From positions 636,617 to 700,616 of the forward strand of contig CAAAJI010000008.1 in NCBI GenBank assembly GCA_900642245.1: DNA of 64,000 bases, read 5' to 3'. Of this stretch, positions 1 through 11,195 are shown in pieces. Source of the DNA: Fragilaria radians (taxonomy: Eukaryota > Bacillariophyta > Fragilariophyceae > Fragilariales > Fragilariaceae). The first letter of the stretch is position 1, and the number at the start of each line of letters is the position of its first letter. The notes under the pieces are model-generated. The model saw only the letters and a list, made by a program, of their open reading frames with translations, was not told where the DNA came from and ran no database searches. The translations under genes and the position numbers were made by a program.

Positions 1-789
1 ATGAAAGTTGTCGTTGTTTTACCAACTTTCTTCAAGAGCAAAGATGATCTAAGGTTTAAAATCACTCTCAAAACCTGTCAAGAATTCGCTCGTCTACAGA
101 TGAATGCAGTGATTGTTGATGCCTCTCCTCTTGAATCCATTCGTTCGGATATGATATTTCATGGAACTAGGGATGGCCAAGAATATGTTCGTGTTTTTGG
201 TCAAAGCTACTCTGGAAGGAAAGGTGCGGCACTTAGAGAAGGAATTGCAATCGCTTATCAATACCTTAATGGAGAAGATGGTATTATAGCGTTTCAGGAA
301 CCTGAAAAAGTTGACATGGTTTGCCATTGGTTTTCTATAGGAAAGACTTTACAGTCTGAGTTTGACATTTGTGTTCCAAAAAGGTCTATGGATTCATTCC
401 GTTCTAGTTATCCTATTGAGCAGTTTCATTCAGAGAACTTTGCGAATCTGTACTTAGATGCCTTAGCAAAGAATATAGGTTTCCCATCGATAGATTGGAC
501 TATGGGACCGATGGCATTTAAAGCATCATTCGCAAGACATTGGGTAGAATACAGAGGTGACTTGTGGGACATGCAGCTTGTTCCTTTAGTCAGAGCTCAA
601 CGATGGCATAATGCCAAGATAACTATTCATGAGGTTGACTTCATGTATCCACGTGAAATGTTTGAAGAAGAAACAGGTAGCGAACTTTGGTGCGAAAAGA
701 GACTTTTCCAACTTAATTATCTAATTGAACATGTGGGAAGAGCTTTAAAAGAAGTGTCTATGACATCAGGTGATCATGGCTTACAGTGA
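1..789 (+). CDS. GT2-like glycosyltransferase-fold protein, possibly 5'-partial
   Basis: This 262-residue protein opens with a beta strand and turn typical of GT-A glycosyltransferases (VVVVLPTFF, residues 3-11). It has the GRKGAALREGIAIA segment (residues 72-85), which resembles the G-x-x-x-A-x-x-x-G helix of dolichyl-phosphate-mannose-synthase-like GT2 enzymes. The place where family members carry an acidic DxD/DAD motif reads IIAFQEPEKVDM here, so metal-dependent catalysis is doubtful. There is no signal peptide or membrane span. The ATG lies on the first base of the window, so the true start may be upstream. The class assignment is inference from fold motifs; substrate is unknown. Confidence 0.6.
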   Translation: MKVVVVLPTFFKSKDDLRFKITLKTCQEFARLQMNAVIVDASPLESIRSDMIFHGTRDGQEYVRVFGQSYSGRKGAALREGIAIAYQYLNGEDGIIAFQEPEKVDMVCHWFSIGKTLQSEFDICVPKRSMDSFRSSYPIEQFHSENFANLYLDALAKNIGFPSIDWTMGPMAFKASFARHWVEYRGDLWDMQLVPLVRAQRWHNAKITIHEVDFMYPREMFEEETGSELWCEKRLFQLNYLIEHVGRALKEVSMTSGDHGLQ

Positions 790-3700
790 TGCTGGAAAGC
801 CTTACTAACAAATCTTTACGTTTTAGAATGATTAAACATCATCAATGAGCGTTCCCACGTATTATGATTCATAATCAAATTAATTTCGAACTATGCCTTG
901 CTAAATCAATCAAAGTTAAGAACTCTTGTGTCATTGGGTCTTTCCTATGTAATGCCGTATTCCATTGTCATCAACCCTTCAATACTAAGCCCTTGGTCGT
1001 TTTTAAGGACATGCTCACATCACACTCTAGACTGTAATAATCACTAGAACTTATGGCTTGATGCATGTTGTTCCGAACGACTTTTGACAATAGTCAGATG
1101 AACAGCAATAGTGATTATTGCGATTAATTTTTTTGATGTCCATGTCATTCAATATATCATGCTACGCTTGAGTCCTTCCATCACTTGTGAATCCTGGTTA
1201 GAGGTATTTTTTATCCCTCATTTTAGAACATTTTAAGTTGACGACTCGTGATGAGATATAGACATTGTGTTAAAGTCTTCCTCCGAATTTGTCTTAAAAG
1301 TATTCTTCACTATTCATTTGTTGTTGCTTGCACATAGCTTTATGGGACCTTATCACTTCTCCATGATATATTGCCTTTAGTTATATGATAGTCTTTTTCG
1401 CCATTTTCTTGCCAATTAAATTCTTACGTTTCAATGACTTGTATCGGTGATTTTCCTTTCCTTTTCTGTTGCCCATTTAAATGGCCTATTTTTGATATCA
1501 CTGAAAAACATGCTTTTACTACAGAGTGTCTTCTCTGTAACTGATTGTGATTGTCCTAATAGCTTACTCATTTTTTTCAATTGCTGTGTTACCTTTCTCA
1601 TCCAGGATAAAGTATTTCCCTTTTCCTATTCCACTGGTGCCTGGCGACTTATTTACTCTCATACTCATCTGTACTTCGATCTTAATATTATAGTTTTGAC
1701 GTTTATCTTACTCCGTGATAATGCTACTGAAATGACTTCGTTACTTCAGGATCATTCCTCCTTGTTTTTATCAAAGCTGAATTATACTGAATTTTTTATT
1801 GACTTATCGTCCTTTGGCTTTCTGTTCTGTAATATCAGAATTAACCTGACACTATGCCATTTGCTTACTCCTCCATACTTGTACTGGAGAACTTTCCCTA
1901 TGAATACCTTGTATTTCTACCTACCTTCGGCTGCTGTAACCTACTTTTCCATCAGCACATGTAACGGTTGAGAATTTCTGCATTGTTTTGTACGATAATC
2001 TACCCTTTCCCTTATTCCTCTGATAAAATAGTCATTGATATACTTCCCAAATCTAATCTGCAGAAAGAAATTGTCAAAAGTTCAATCAAGCCATTTTCCC
2101 TTCAGTTTTAGTCATGTTCCTATCCTTTTTTCTTTTAAAGGGGATTTCATAACCATTGCACACTAAAAATATGGTTAAATATTTTTGAACTTATGTTCTC
2201 ATTATTTCATTGAATTTGAATTCTTACTGTAGGCCCTAAAACGAATTGTTTCCTACTTCGATGTGGCGTCCATTCTGTATGTAGTGCAGGTATTAATTTT
2301 TCTGTTGGATTACTTCTTTACCATAACTTTACAACCATTTAAAGAATCAATAAACACTGCTCCTGATGCAAGTCTTACTTTCCTCGACATTCATTCTGCC
2401 TTGATTTGTACACTATTTTTCTGGAGGTGCAATTTGGTACTCCCTGTTCAAGTGCATTTTACTTACTTCGTTTTGAGATTCATTCTCTTTCTGCGTTGAT
2501 GGTAGGCAGATACACATGTATAGAGTTTCGTTTCCTTCTGATTCAGTGGTTCTCTTCCAAATACGAGCCATACTGTACACCTGCGCTTTCGGTCGTGCTA
2601 TTGAGCATACGTTTCCAAGAGACTTGCAATGTAGATGGGCTGAACCATGTTTCAGGCTTCCTTGTTCTATACCTTCATGGTATTTATATCTATCGCATAA
2701 TCTTCTATCTTCCGCATGGTTTGAATCCTCACTTTGATACATACGAAATAGGCGAACCTTCCTACACTCACCTCTAACACTAACGTCAATTTCTGATAAT
2801 CAAGATTCATTCTTTCTTTGATGACATTCCTGGCAGTATGAAAACAAATACTTCCATATCTCCATGAATGCCTTCTTCATTTTCCACTTTTACGCAATGC
2901 TTGCATGGGGCTGTTATCACTTCCGTAACTAATGAATCACGCTTGGTGTTGCATCGAATATGTCGTAAAGTATGATAAAAATAGATGCATATGCATACTT
3001 GTTATCTCAGTTTTCTTACTCTGTAAAAAACAGTTTCCACAGACTAACCCTGCTGTCTGTTGCGCTATTCTCTGGTTAAAATCATTCCAAAATAGTTGTT
3101 TTTGGTATACATCACTTGTATATGTAGCATAGTTCAACATGACAGGAGAAGATCAGATAGTGAGGAGACAAACTTGCAGACAAATATACGAGCCAGGTCA
3201 GCATCGTTTCTATTGGTAATATCCCTGAATTCAAAATGACCAATATCATACAAAAGTTTAATTCGAATTGTTTACGAAGAGAACAATTCAACCTATTTGA
3301 GGGAAAGGTTATGCATACATCCTCTTCTTTTAGGTTTAGTTGCAATTTGATTCATCACTGTTCTGCCATATTTACGTTTGAGGCATATTTGGGAATGAGT
3401 GATATCAATAAGATTAGAGCTTTGAACTTTTCTGGCAAGAAGGTTAGGTGTTCCACTAGGAGTTAGAAGTACCATTTTTCTATAAATGCGTGAGAAGTCT
3501 TTTTTCTCGAAAATGCGCTTTTCTCTTGTGGATTCATTCTCTTTCTTAATAAGCTTGATAGTAAATATATGAATTACCAACACCAGTTTCTAATGGAATT
3601 TAGGTCTCTCTGGTCAATGCTATTGTTAAAAAGGGGTATATTAGAAGTAATTCAAGCTAAAATCTGGAAAGATGAATTTGTTGGATATTTGCTGGCATTT

Positions 3701-3996
3701 TACACCTGACCCTTTTTTCTTGACAGTAGTCAGTTCTTGTACACTTCAAAATTACTCCAGTACCACTTACTAGTGTTTCATTGTGTTACCCTTCGTTACA
3801 TTTGCACTAAGATATTACATTGTGCCGTTTGATTTTGATCTGTCGCGATGGTTAAGGTAAGACTTTCTTGAGAATGGCACGTAGATAACTCGTGGCCCAA
3901 CACATGTGTGATATAAGTCGTAGTGTGCATTAATGACGATGAACATCCTCTACCCCTACAATGTGTCGTTGATGGGAAGTTGTCATGGTGTGTCAG
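790..3996. other. 3.2-kb T-rich intergenic stretch without a supported gene
   Basis: Several short open frames occur on both strands, but none has recognisable motifs and at least one (1447-1971) starts at GTG. The sequence is strongly T-rich on the plus strand. Minus-strand translation between about 1450 and 2000 gives stop-broken but protein-like pieces, which could be an old retroelement. I cannot name it. Confidence 0.4.
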
Positions 3997-4413
3997 TTAG
4001 CTACGCGTGTTTTGTTTTGGGGAAAAGCCGATTGCCAATTCTCCTGAAATCCAGAACAAGAATGATAAAAAGCTGTCAAGGAGGGCAATCAGCATGATGA
4101 GGAATACAGCCGAAACACTTGAATATTTTGTCTCTAGATTCCGAAACTGACAATCGCTTTTGTCTCTCTCTCCTCTTGCGATATAACTTTTCAGCAAAAA
4201 AATACCTGTGCCCACAATACCACCAACAAAGCCCATAGAAATGGTATCAAGAAGGCCAAGAAGACAAAGTACGTGAGCACTAAGGGTATGGATCCGAAAT
4301 TTTTGCGAAACCAAAAATTTGCCAAAAAGTACAATGGCTCGAAGCGTGTTCACGACGACTAATCTCATGGGGTTTACATATCTAGAACTACGATAGTATT
4401 CTTGAATAAGCAC
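3997..4413 (-). pseudogene. Membrane protein remnant, weakly choline-transporter-like (CTL/SLC44)
   Basis: This 138-codon open frame has no ATG at its 5' end; the codon at 4413 is GTG and the first ATG is at 4368. The segment NPMRLVVVNTLRAIVLFGK resembles the C-terminal 'N..R..vvN....flLFlGK' motif of choline-transporter-like proteins. Two or three hydrophobic spans follow, also as in that family's C-terminus. No upstream exon could be recovered in the adjoining 200 bases, so it is read as a 3' remnant or the last exon of a lost gene. Family assignment is tentative. Confidence 0.3.
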
Positions 4414-4621
4414 ACTAGTCTCTTTATATCATACCATCATCGAGTGCATAATTCTTAGGTTGTAGTTCAATATTTTGTTGAAGATATTATAATTTTCATT
4501 TCTCAACACTGAAAATATTAACTAATACTTTGGGTACTTTGAGTGTTTTGTTGCAGATGAGTTGATGGTTGGAAACTTAAGACAAGATGTCTCGTAAGGG
4601 TAAAATTTATTATATTTTCAG

Positions 4622-5873
4622 TTAAGCCTCACCTGCACGATGCTGCAATAATAACTTGACAAAGTCTTGCTTTTCCATAAAGCCCACAGCTTTCTGACTC
4701 AATCCAGCCTTCCGGATGGCCGCCTTAAGTTCTTTGACTGACATGGCAGAAGGATCTTTCAATACCACGCGATAGGTATCATCGGGTGGAAGAACTTCTC
4801 GAAGGTAAGTCATGACATCGTCCAACTCGTCAGCAGAGACGCTGTGGGTTAGTCCAGGATAGACCTTTAAATTATAGTTCGTGACGCCCTTGGATTCTGT
4901 CAAGATTTTTTGGGATCGATTAGCAACAGTTAACGTTACCAAGGGATCGGAAGAACCGTGGAAATGACGAATGGGAGTATCAGGATAAATGACCTTGAGT
5001 TGTGACACCGCTGGTACGTAGGCACTCATGACGATAATTCCCGCTAGTGGAGAGTTAGCATCTGACGGCGACCAACGACCCTGAAGTCCCGTCCATAAGG
5101 ATAGGGCACCGCCTTGTGAAAATCCAGCCAGTAGCATGCGAGAATAGGGCAATTGAGTCGCCTCATGTTCTGAGCGAAGGATATTGGACAAACGATCACA
5201 GGATGCTTCAATACCTGGACATTTTTCATTTGAACGCTCGTCAAGTCCAGTAATATCATACCAAGATGGCATTGGAGCACCCATATTCATAGTAACTGGT
5301 TGCGTTGGAGCAGTTGGAAGAATGAACTTGATGTGAGGCATTGACCGAGCAAATTTCTGGATTGATCCCCAACCAAATGATGAAGAGAAAAAGGATATTT
5401 TTTAAATTAAGAATGAGTGAGATTGTTTCAAGAGAACTTTCTAAATCCAGCAAAATCATGTTGCATCAAAGGCATCAATCAAATCATACCTCAGCAACAT
5501 CCGCGAATCCTTCTGCTGTATCACCAAGACCATGACAAATTACTACAAGTGCACTTTGATCCGCTTCATTTTGAGGAGATACTGTAATTGTTCCATCACC
5601 ACTTCGTTCTGTAATGAAACGTTTTGTCTGACTGCTGCTGCTCCTGCTACTCATTCGATTGGTGAAGTATGCAAACTTAACAATCAAATTGTTCCCGGAA
5701 AAAATACTATTCGATCTACGAAAGAGACAATGTCTAGTTCTCGATCCTAGAGAAGAAAATCCAAAGGCGATGGGAATAATGGATTTAAGTGAACCAACAG
5801 ACGAAACGGCAGTAACTACAGAAGCCAAAATGATGGATCGATGAAAAAAAAACAGCCTTGTCCGTGGAAACAT
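4622..5873 (-). CDS. Acyl-protein thioesterase / lysophospholipase-like hydrolase with C-terminal SAP-like segment
   Basis: There are two exons, 5873-5490 and 5356-4622, with an intron at 5357-5489 (133 nt, GTATGA..CCAG, phase 0). Splicing joins DVAE to KFARSMPHIKF and restores the family's conserved run before the PTAP motif. The product is 372 residues. The catalytic triad of the APT1/LYPLA family is visible: Ser208 in GFSQGG, Asp265 in SSDPLV, and His299 in LTHS. HGLGDT in exon 1 is the oxyanion region. The family removes acyl groups from S-acylated proteins or lysophospholipids. Residues 333-365 (MSVKELKAAIRKAG then MEKQDF) form a SAP-like helix pair not found in ordinary APT1. The N-terminus up to about residue 85 is long, with a hydrophobic stretch then IAFGF, Ser and Arg; this may be an organelle presequence. 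A shorter cytosolic start at the later MSSRSSSS is possible. An open frame continues upstream but starts with GTG, so the ATG at 5873 was chosen. Confidence 0.85.
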
Positions 5874-6059
5874 GACGACCGAAAAAAGAGCAAGAAGAGT
5901 TCTTATTCGTACAGATTCGATGCACACAGCAAATGACCAACCGTAAACTAACTCACCAACGAACTAGATGGTGTACTAGATAACATCACAGTACTAGTAC
6001 CACTTCCATGACTACTGTGCTATTGGTCCAAATCATATTTCTCATACATTCCGCACAGA
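5874..6059. promoter_or_regulatory. Divergent intergenic region, probable shared promoter
   Basis: These 186 bases separate the start codons of the minus-strand thioesterase and the plus-strand membrane protein. They must hold both 5' UTRs and core promoters. No TATA element or known motif was recognised, so the bidirectional role is inferred from spacing only. Confidence 0.4.
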
Positions 6060-6740
6060 ATGCAACGTCGAGGAAAGGTCGAGTCTAATGCTCCGTCTTT
6101 GGTAGCAGGATCAAACAATGCGGTTGCGACATCTGTACCAACAATAGCAGCTCCTTCACCCTCATTTCCCACTCCTTTAGTTGACTCATCATCATCCTCA
6201 TTACGTGCTAAACCTCGTACTCGAGATACGACCATACGACGTTTAGTCATTATTATTTTCATTCTAATCGTCTTGTTTGCTTTTCTTGTAACCTCTTTAT
6301 CATCGAAATCTAACGATTTATGGAGCACCGCTCAAATTGCTGAACAAGAATTGGAGCACTATTACAATCATCGTCAATTGCCACCGAAATCCGATTCTAC
6401 AAACTCATTCACAAAATCAGACACAACAATATCCAAAAAACAACATCAATTAGATGCAAACGAAGCAATGAAGCGTCAACCATCATCATGGGTAGATGGT
6501 GAAAAGAAGCTCAAGGCCAAATTGAAAGAATTGATGAAACTCCAACAGGAAGGTAAAGATTTAGGAGTTCCCATCTTGACAAGATGGTTGGGAGAGGATG
6601 TTCCTGCTTGGATGTCAGAGGAAGGAAAAGCACGAGAGGAATGGGAACAAATACGAAAAGATAGATATGCTGCTATGGCCCAAGAGGAACTACAATGGAG
6701 GGCCAGTGTCCGTCAATCTTTGGATACGAAACTCGAATAA
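6060..6740 (+). CDS. Single-span membrane protein of unknown function
   Basis: A 226-residue protein. Residues 1-60 are Ser/Pro/Ala-rich and end in a basic cluster (KPRTRDTTIRR). One hydrophobic span lies at about 62-80 (LVIIIFILIVLFAFLVTSL), giving probable type II topology. The C-terminal half is charged and helical (residues 145-220, Lys/Glu/Gln-rich) and contains WLGEDVPAWMSEEGKAREEW. That Trp- and acid-rich motif looks conserved in character but is not a family I can name. The protein may sit in an ER or organelle membrane. It is head-to-head with the thioesterase gene. Confidence 0.65.
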   Translation: MQRRGKVESNAPSLVAGSNNAVATSVPTIAAPSPSFPTPLVDSSSSSLRAKPRTRDTTIRRLVIIIFILIVLFAFLVTSLSSKSNDLWSTAQIAEQELEHYYNHRQLPPKSDSTNSFTKSDTTISKKQHQLDANEAMKRQPSSWVDGEKKLKAKLKELMKLQQEGKDLGVPILTRWLGEDVPAWMSEEGKAREEWEQIRKDRYAAMAQEELQWRASVRQSLDTKLE

Positions 6741-8718
6741 ATTGCAACCCAAAGCACACCCAGGAATCGAAGTTAACGAGGAGGTTCGATTCCTTTATAT
6801 AAATGAAAGAAGAACTACAGTGTTACGTCCCCCCTCTTTGATTAGGAAACCGTTAGCCAAATGAAGCGCAAATCCTGTATCTCTTACCAGCCTAGGATTA
6901 CACAAAGGATTACTACCATACTAGATAATCAACCATCATCCAATTTATTGTTGTCATTAGAAACTGTTAGATAGTTTTGAGTTTTAGGTAATGAAAGGAA
7001 TGGATATTTCCGTTTATTCTACGGTTTATTGAGAAAAAAATTACCTACTTTCTATTTACCATCAACAGAACTTTCGTGTAGTGCTGTAATAAAAATAGGC
7101 TTCCCTTTACCATTTATGTTTTGGGACTCAAACACTTCTCAATCCTCCAAGTTCTTCATTGTATCCAGCTGCATACAGAAACTGAATGAAGTGAAGTCTC
7201 CATGCAACTTCCAGCCCTTGTTTTGCGCTGATTATTCTTTCACTTCGTGGCAAATCTTCTTACTGCCGCCTTCCCTGACTTGGAAGCTGTTTGCATTTCC
7301 CTTCCCTATAACAGTGCGGAACTAATTGTTAAGTATGGTAACACTCAAGAAGTAATTTCATTGGTGCTTCATTTTTGACCATGAAAAAGCTTTCTCCAAG
7401 GCCTTTTCGTTTCATTACCATCTGAAAAGCGAATCCCCGTTAGATGTTAGGAAGTTTGTTTATACCAAGAAAAATAAAATTTTATGAAGTTTTCACTCCA
7501 AAATGTAAATCAGAAGATATTTAAGTCTATATGCCTATGCTGAGTTTTCAAGAAGGTATGAGATCATCATTATCCAGGTCAATAAAATTGTCTCTTCATG
7601 ATAACATTTGTGATAGACTTATCATTTGTGATAGACTTATCATTTGTACACTAAACAAAACTGCTCTATTAAAAATGCATTAATGATTATGTCTGAAGTA
7701 AGCATATATACCTATGAAATTCTAGTTGATGCTAACGTTTCATCTGAAGTACATCTAATTCTACTAGCTAAAGTTACATCTAGAACTTATGGATAATATT
7801 TAGGATAAATATGTGTCAGTATTTTACTGGAGTAGGCAGAGCAGGGGTTACTCAAAACATTCTTCCACCATATGTAAAAATGCAAGCATGCTCATTCCGA
7901 GGGATTTCCACTTCGGTTACGGACTTATCGCAATCCTTTGTTTGTTATTTGAATGAGAAAGTATCCTACAAGTAATTGAGGACGTAACACTTCTACTAGA
8001 AACTCAACCAAACAAAGGAAGGTGGCACCTTTATTGGCCAAGCTAATTCTTTATCACTTGCTTTACACGATTCCATAATGATGATTTACCACATCCAAGC
8101 ATGTCTTGAATAGAAATTGTAGCTGGGCAATTTCCCACCTGGATGAAGTAACAATATCACGGGATATTCTGAAAATCATGCAAGTTATGCTGAACAGATA
8201 TACCACAGGCAAAGCATTATGACATTTGTTCACCTGTCCAAAGTTGCAATAGTACAGGTGATGCCTGAACATCATGTAGGGTTTGTTGAACAGTTAAAGC
8301 ATGGAGATTTTTTGGGAAACATCATCATTAATTGATAGACAGTACATTTATAACTTCTTAAAAATACAATTCAAAAAGTAATTTTTTTCACCTGTATCTT
8401 AAATGAGGCTGTACTTAGCTTCGGAGAGATCACATGGTAAGACCTTCCACTTGCTAATAATGAATATCTTGATCTTCAGGCTTATTAAGTCCCACCAAAT
8501 TATTTCAATATTGCAGATTGAGTCTTCGATGTTCACGAAAAAAATGCTTAAAATCTTTAAAATCTTAAAATGGGTGCTGGATACCAACAAAAAATCTACA
8601 GCGTTGCTCGTATAACAGTACAACATCCGGTTTGAGTTGAAGTGCATCAAATCTCTTTTGTTAACCTTGAAAAAGTGGTGTCATGGCTGAAAAATCCAAT
8701 CATTTTTGTCATTGATTC
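6741..8718. other. 2-kb intergenic region, no supported gene
   Basis: Only short frames are present. Minus-strand translation near 7080-7240 gives a coherent run of about 50 codons (containing MQLDTMKNLEDWEVFES) without a start or known motif. It may be a decayed gene or retroelement piece. Confidence 0.35.
7605..7647 (+). repeat. 18-bp tandem duplication (2.4 copies)
   Basis: The unit catttgtgatagacttat occurs twice without change and is followed by a partial third copy. It lies in intergenic DNA, and replication slippage is the simplest explanation. Confidence 0.85.
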
Positions 8719-10074
8719 ATGTCTTACAGATCAGGCAAAACATTCCAACATGACAACATGATTCAACGTCAATATATTACTATTTCCTTTAGCTTATTCT
8801 TCGTTTTGAGGCTTTTGGATGTTGAGAGTGCGATAGCACTTCTGACCAAGCCCTCATTTCATCGAAACCCAGAAATAATGGTTCTTTCCTTGAAACAATA
8901 CACGGAAACGCCAGATTCTCGTGTTCGTGACATACGTTTTTGTTCTCCATTACTAGAAGAAGGATATCCTCCAGCTGTTGAGGAATATGAAGATGGAACT
9001 CTTTCGAAAAAGCCACTATTACTGTATCTCCCTGGGTTTGACGGAACATACTTAGCACCGTTCTTACAGTTACCCGAAATTAGCACTTTATTTGATGTAC
9101 GATGCCTAACGATGAGTATGAAAGATAGATCTACTTATGAAGAGCTAAAGGCTGCTGTTCTGGCGTACATTAACGAGGAAACCCAATCAGCTTTAGTTGA
9201 GGGCCCAGAAGTGAATCCAGGTAACAAATTCCTCTCGATGGTGAACGTTAAACCGAAATCACAAACACGTGCTGTCTACCTTGTTGGCGAATCTTTTGGT
9301 GGTATTCTAGCATCAGATGTTGCTCTTTTAATGTTGGAAGATGATCGGTTGAAAGCGAATGTTCAAGGAATTGTACTCATAAATGCAGCGACTTGTTACG
9401 ATCGATCAAAGTTAGCCTCCACAGGACCAACGGTTGCGAATCTACCTAAAATGTTATATCCCTTTGGACTACTGAGCTTACTACCACTTTTTGCCGATGA
9501 ATACTCCATAGCCTCACTTCTTTTAATACTACAGGCTAAAGCTTTACCAAGCGTGATAAATTCAGCTCAGAGGGAAGCATATATGGGTCGTATAGCATTT
9601 TCCCTCTTTCAAAAGCTACAGTACATGCCACAAGAAACACTGAAATGGCGTTTATTCGAATGGCTGGAGACAGGATGCGCTACTATGGGCATTCGCTTGG
9701 AGCGATTCAAGACATCCTTTCCCTCCTTTAGAGTCTTAATCATTGCCGGAGAAGCAGATTTGTGCCTTCCGTCCATTGGAGAAGCAGAAAGACTGTCTTC
9801 TCTTTTTTCTAATCCACATGTATTTGTAGTTGAGGGTGCAGGTCATGCGTCAACTAGTGGTAGCCGAGTCAACTTGGCAGCGCTGATGTTGAGGCGATTC
9901 CCGGAGGTTAATCTTGTGGCTAATGCTACCGTCGGGAATTGGATCCTTGAAGGTAACGGCCCATATCTAGGAATGGTGCCCCGATATGATGGACGTAGTG
10001 ATATGGGGCTATCGCCATTGAAATACTGGAATCAAGATAATTACCGACCATTGTCTAGGAAGAGAAAAGCCTAA
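8719..10074 (+). CDS. PES-like alpha/beta hydrolase (esterase/lipase family) with hydrophobic leader
   Basis: A 451-residue protein. LLLYLPGFDGT (residues 101-111) is the oxyanion region. The nucleophile elbow is VGESFGG (Ser192), the acid is in AGEADLCLPS (Asp347), and the base is in EGAGHAS (His376). The combination of LPGFDGT, VRCL and LVGESFGG matches the hydrolase half of plant plastid phytyl ester synthase/diacylglycerol acyltransferase-like proteins. Those proteins normally carry a second acyltransferase domain (HxxxxD), which is absent here. The leader MIQRQYITISFSLFFVLRLL, starting at the second ATG (8758), looks like a secretory or plastid bipartite signal. Both ATGs are possible starts. 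By family the likely substrate is an acyl, phytyl or galactolipid ester; the substrate and plastid location are inference. Confidence 0.8.
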   Translation: MSYRSGKTFQHDNMIQRQYITISFSLFFVLRLLDVESAIALLTKPSFHRNPEIMVLSLKQYTETPDSRVRDIRFCSPLLEEGYPPAVEEYEDGTLSKKPLLLYLPGFDGTYLAPFLQLPEISTLFDVRCLTMSMKDRSTYEELKAAVLAYINEETQSALVEGPEVNPGNKFLSMVNVKPKSQTRAVYLVGESFGGILASDVALLMLEDDRLKANVQGIVLINAATCYDRSKLASTGPTVANLPKMLYPFGLLSLLPLFADEYSIASLLLILQAKALPSVINSAQREAYMGRIAFSLFQKLQYMPQETLKWRLFEWLETGCATMGIRLERFKTSFPSFRVLIIAGEADLCLPSIGEAERLSSLFSNPHVFVVEGAGHASTSGSRVNLAALMLRRFPEVNLVANATVGNWILEGNGPYLGMVPRYDGRSDMGLSPLKYWNQDNYRPLSRKRKA

Positions 10075-11195
10075 AATTGGAATATTCCTTTCCTTTTCGG
10101 TATCATCAATTGAATTATTTAATCCAAATATTTCACTCAGAGTCTGCGAAAATTGTGATTCCTTCCAGAGGACCATATTCGGAATTAGATCGATCAAGAC
10201 TTTCATCAGATACAAAGGTGCAAAGTGAAAAGTGTTAACTTATTGAATTAAAAGTTAAACTGATGCCTCTAAAATGTAGTATAGAACAATACTTGTAACC
10301 TGAATCAAAAGCACAATAGAAGCTTTGAATTGGAGATTTTTTAAGTGGGATACGCCATAAACAAGCGTAAAACAAAAAATCAAACTAGAGGAGCTTAAAT
10401 TACAAAATGAGTTTTCTTTGTTTATTGTCGAGCTAGCTATTTCCATTTTTTCATATTTCTCTAATTACCCAATAATCAGACAACATTGAGAAAGAATTGT
10501 CCCTGAGCCTTGATTTATAATTGCCTGTAAGGTGTGGGAATTGTTTCTGTTAACTACCTCATGCATTGATCAATGAATGCATTTGCTTGTGGATTGTGTT
10601 TGCGGTCAATTTGACTTTTATGCCATTGCTGTCAGAGCTGCTATCTCTCGCATTATTCGCACACTTAATTCATCTTACCAATATCTCTTTTCATGTTTTA
10701 TCTTGTAGTTCCGTTTATTATCATTCGGAACTAAGTTCAACTGACTTTCTAAACATTCATGATGGAAAATACGGTTTTACTCGACTTCATCTTAGATCAA
10801 CGCTTGAAGGTTTTGCTTCTTTACAGATTTCTCTTCTTGGCTGAGTATCACATGATGTATTACCTTAGGGGTCGCCTTACAACACGATAAATATTCATTC
10901 CTTATGTTTCCTTTCCGGTATATAGAGTATATTGAAATCATATTAACCCCTTTAATTGATGATGAAGAGTGAGGTGAAGGCAGATGATGACATGAATTAT
11001 TTGAAGTTTTACCAGAAAGAAGTTTTGAATGCACTTCACAAAAAAATGCGTACCAGATGCGCGAGGCTGGAATTAAGTCAAGCAAGTATCTGCAAATAAA
11101 AGGAATTGATCTTTGTACAAGATTGCGCGAATGATTAAATGGCACCTGGTGCAGGACTTTACTGAATGTCATGCTCCTGTGGTCAATGATGTGAT
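10075..11195. other. 1.1-kb intergenic region, nothing recognised
   Basis: Short frames only (10566-10844 plus, 10792-11172 minus), without motifs or coding character. The stretch ends at the target duplication of the hAT element. Confidence 0.4.

Noticed and set aside
1447..1971. 174-codon hydrophobic frame
   Set aside because: It starts at GTG, is driven by T-rich sequence and shows no motif or signal of a real gene.
2413..2742. 109-codon minus-strand ATG frame
   Set aside because: Composition is irregular, there is no recognisable domain, and overlapping frames of similar length occur on the other strand.
8120..8145. Sequence aatttcccacctgg resembling an hAT terminal repeat
   Set aside because: No matching partner end or target duplication was found nearby.
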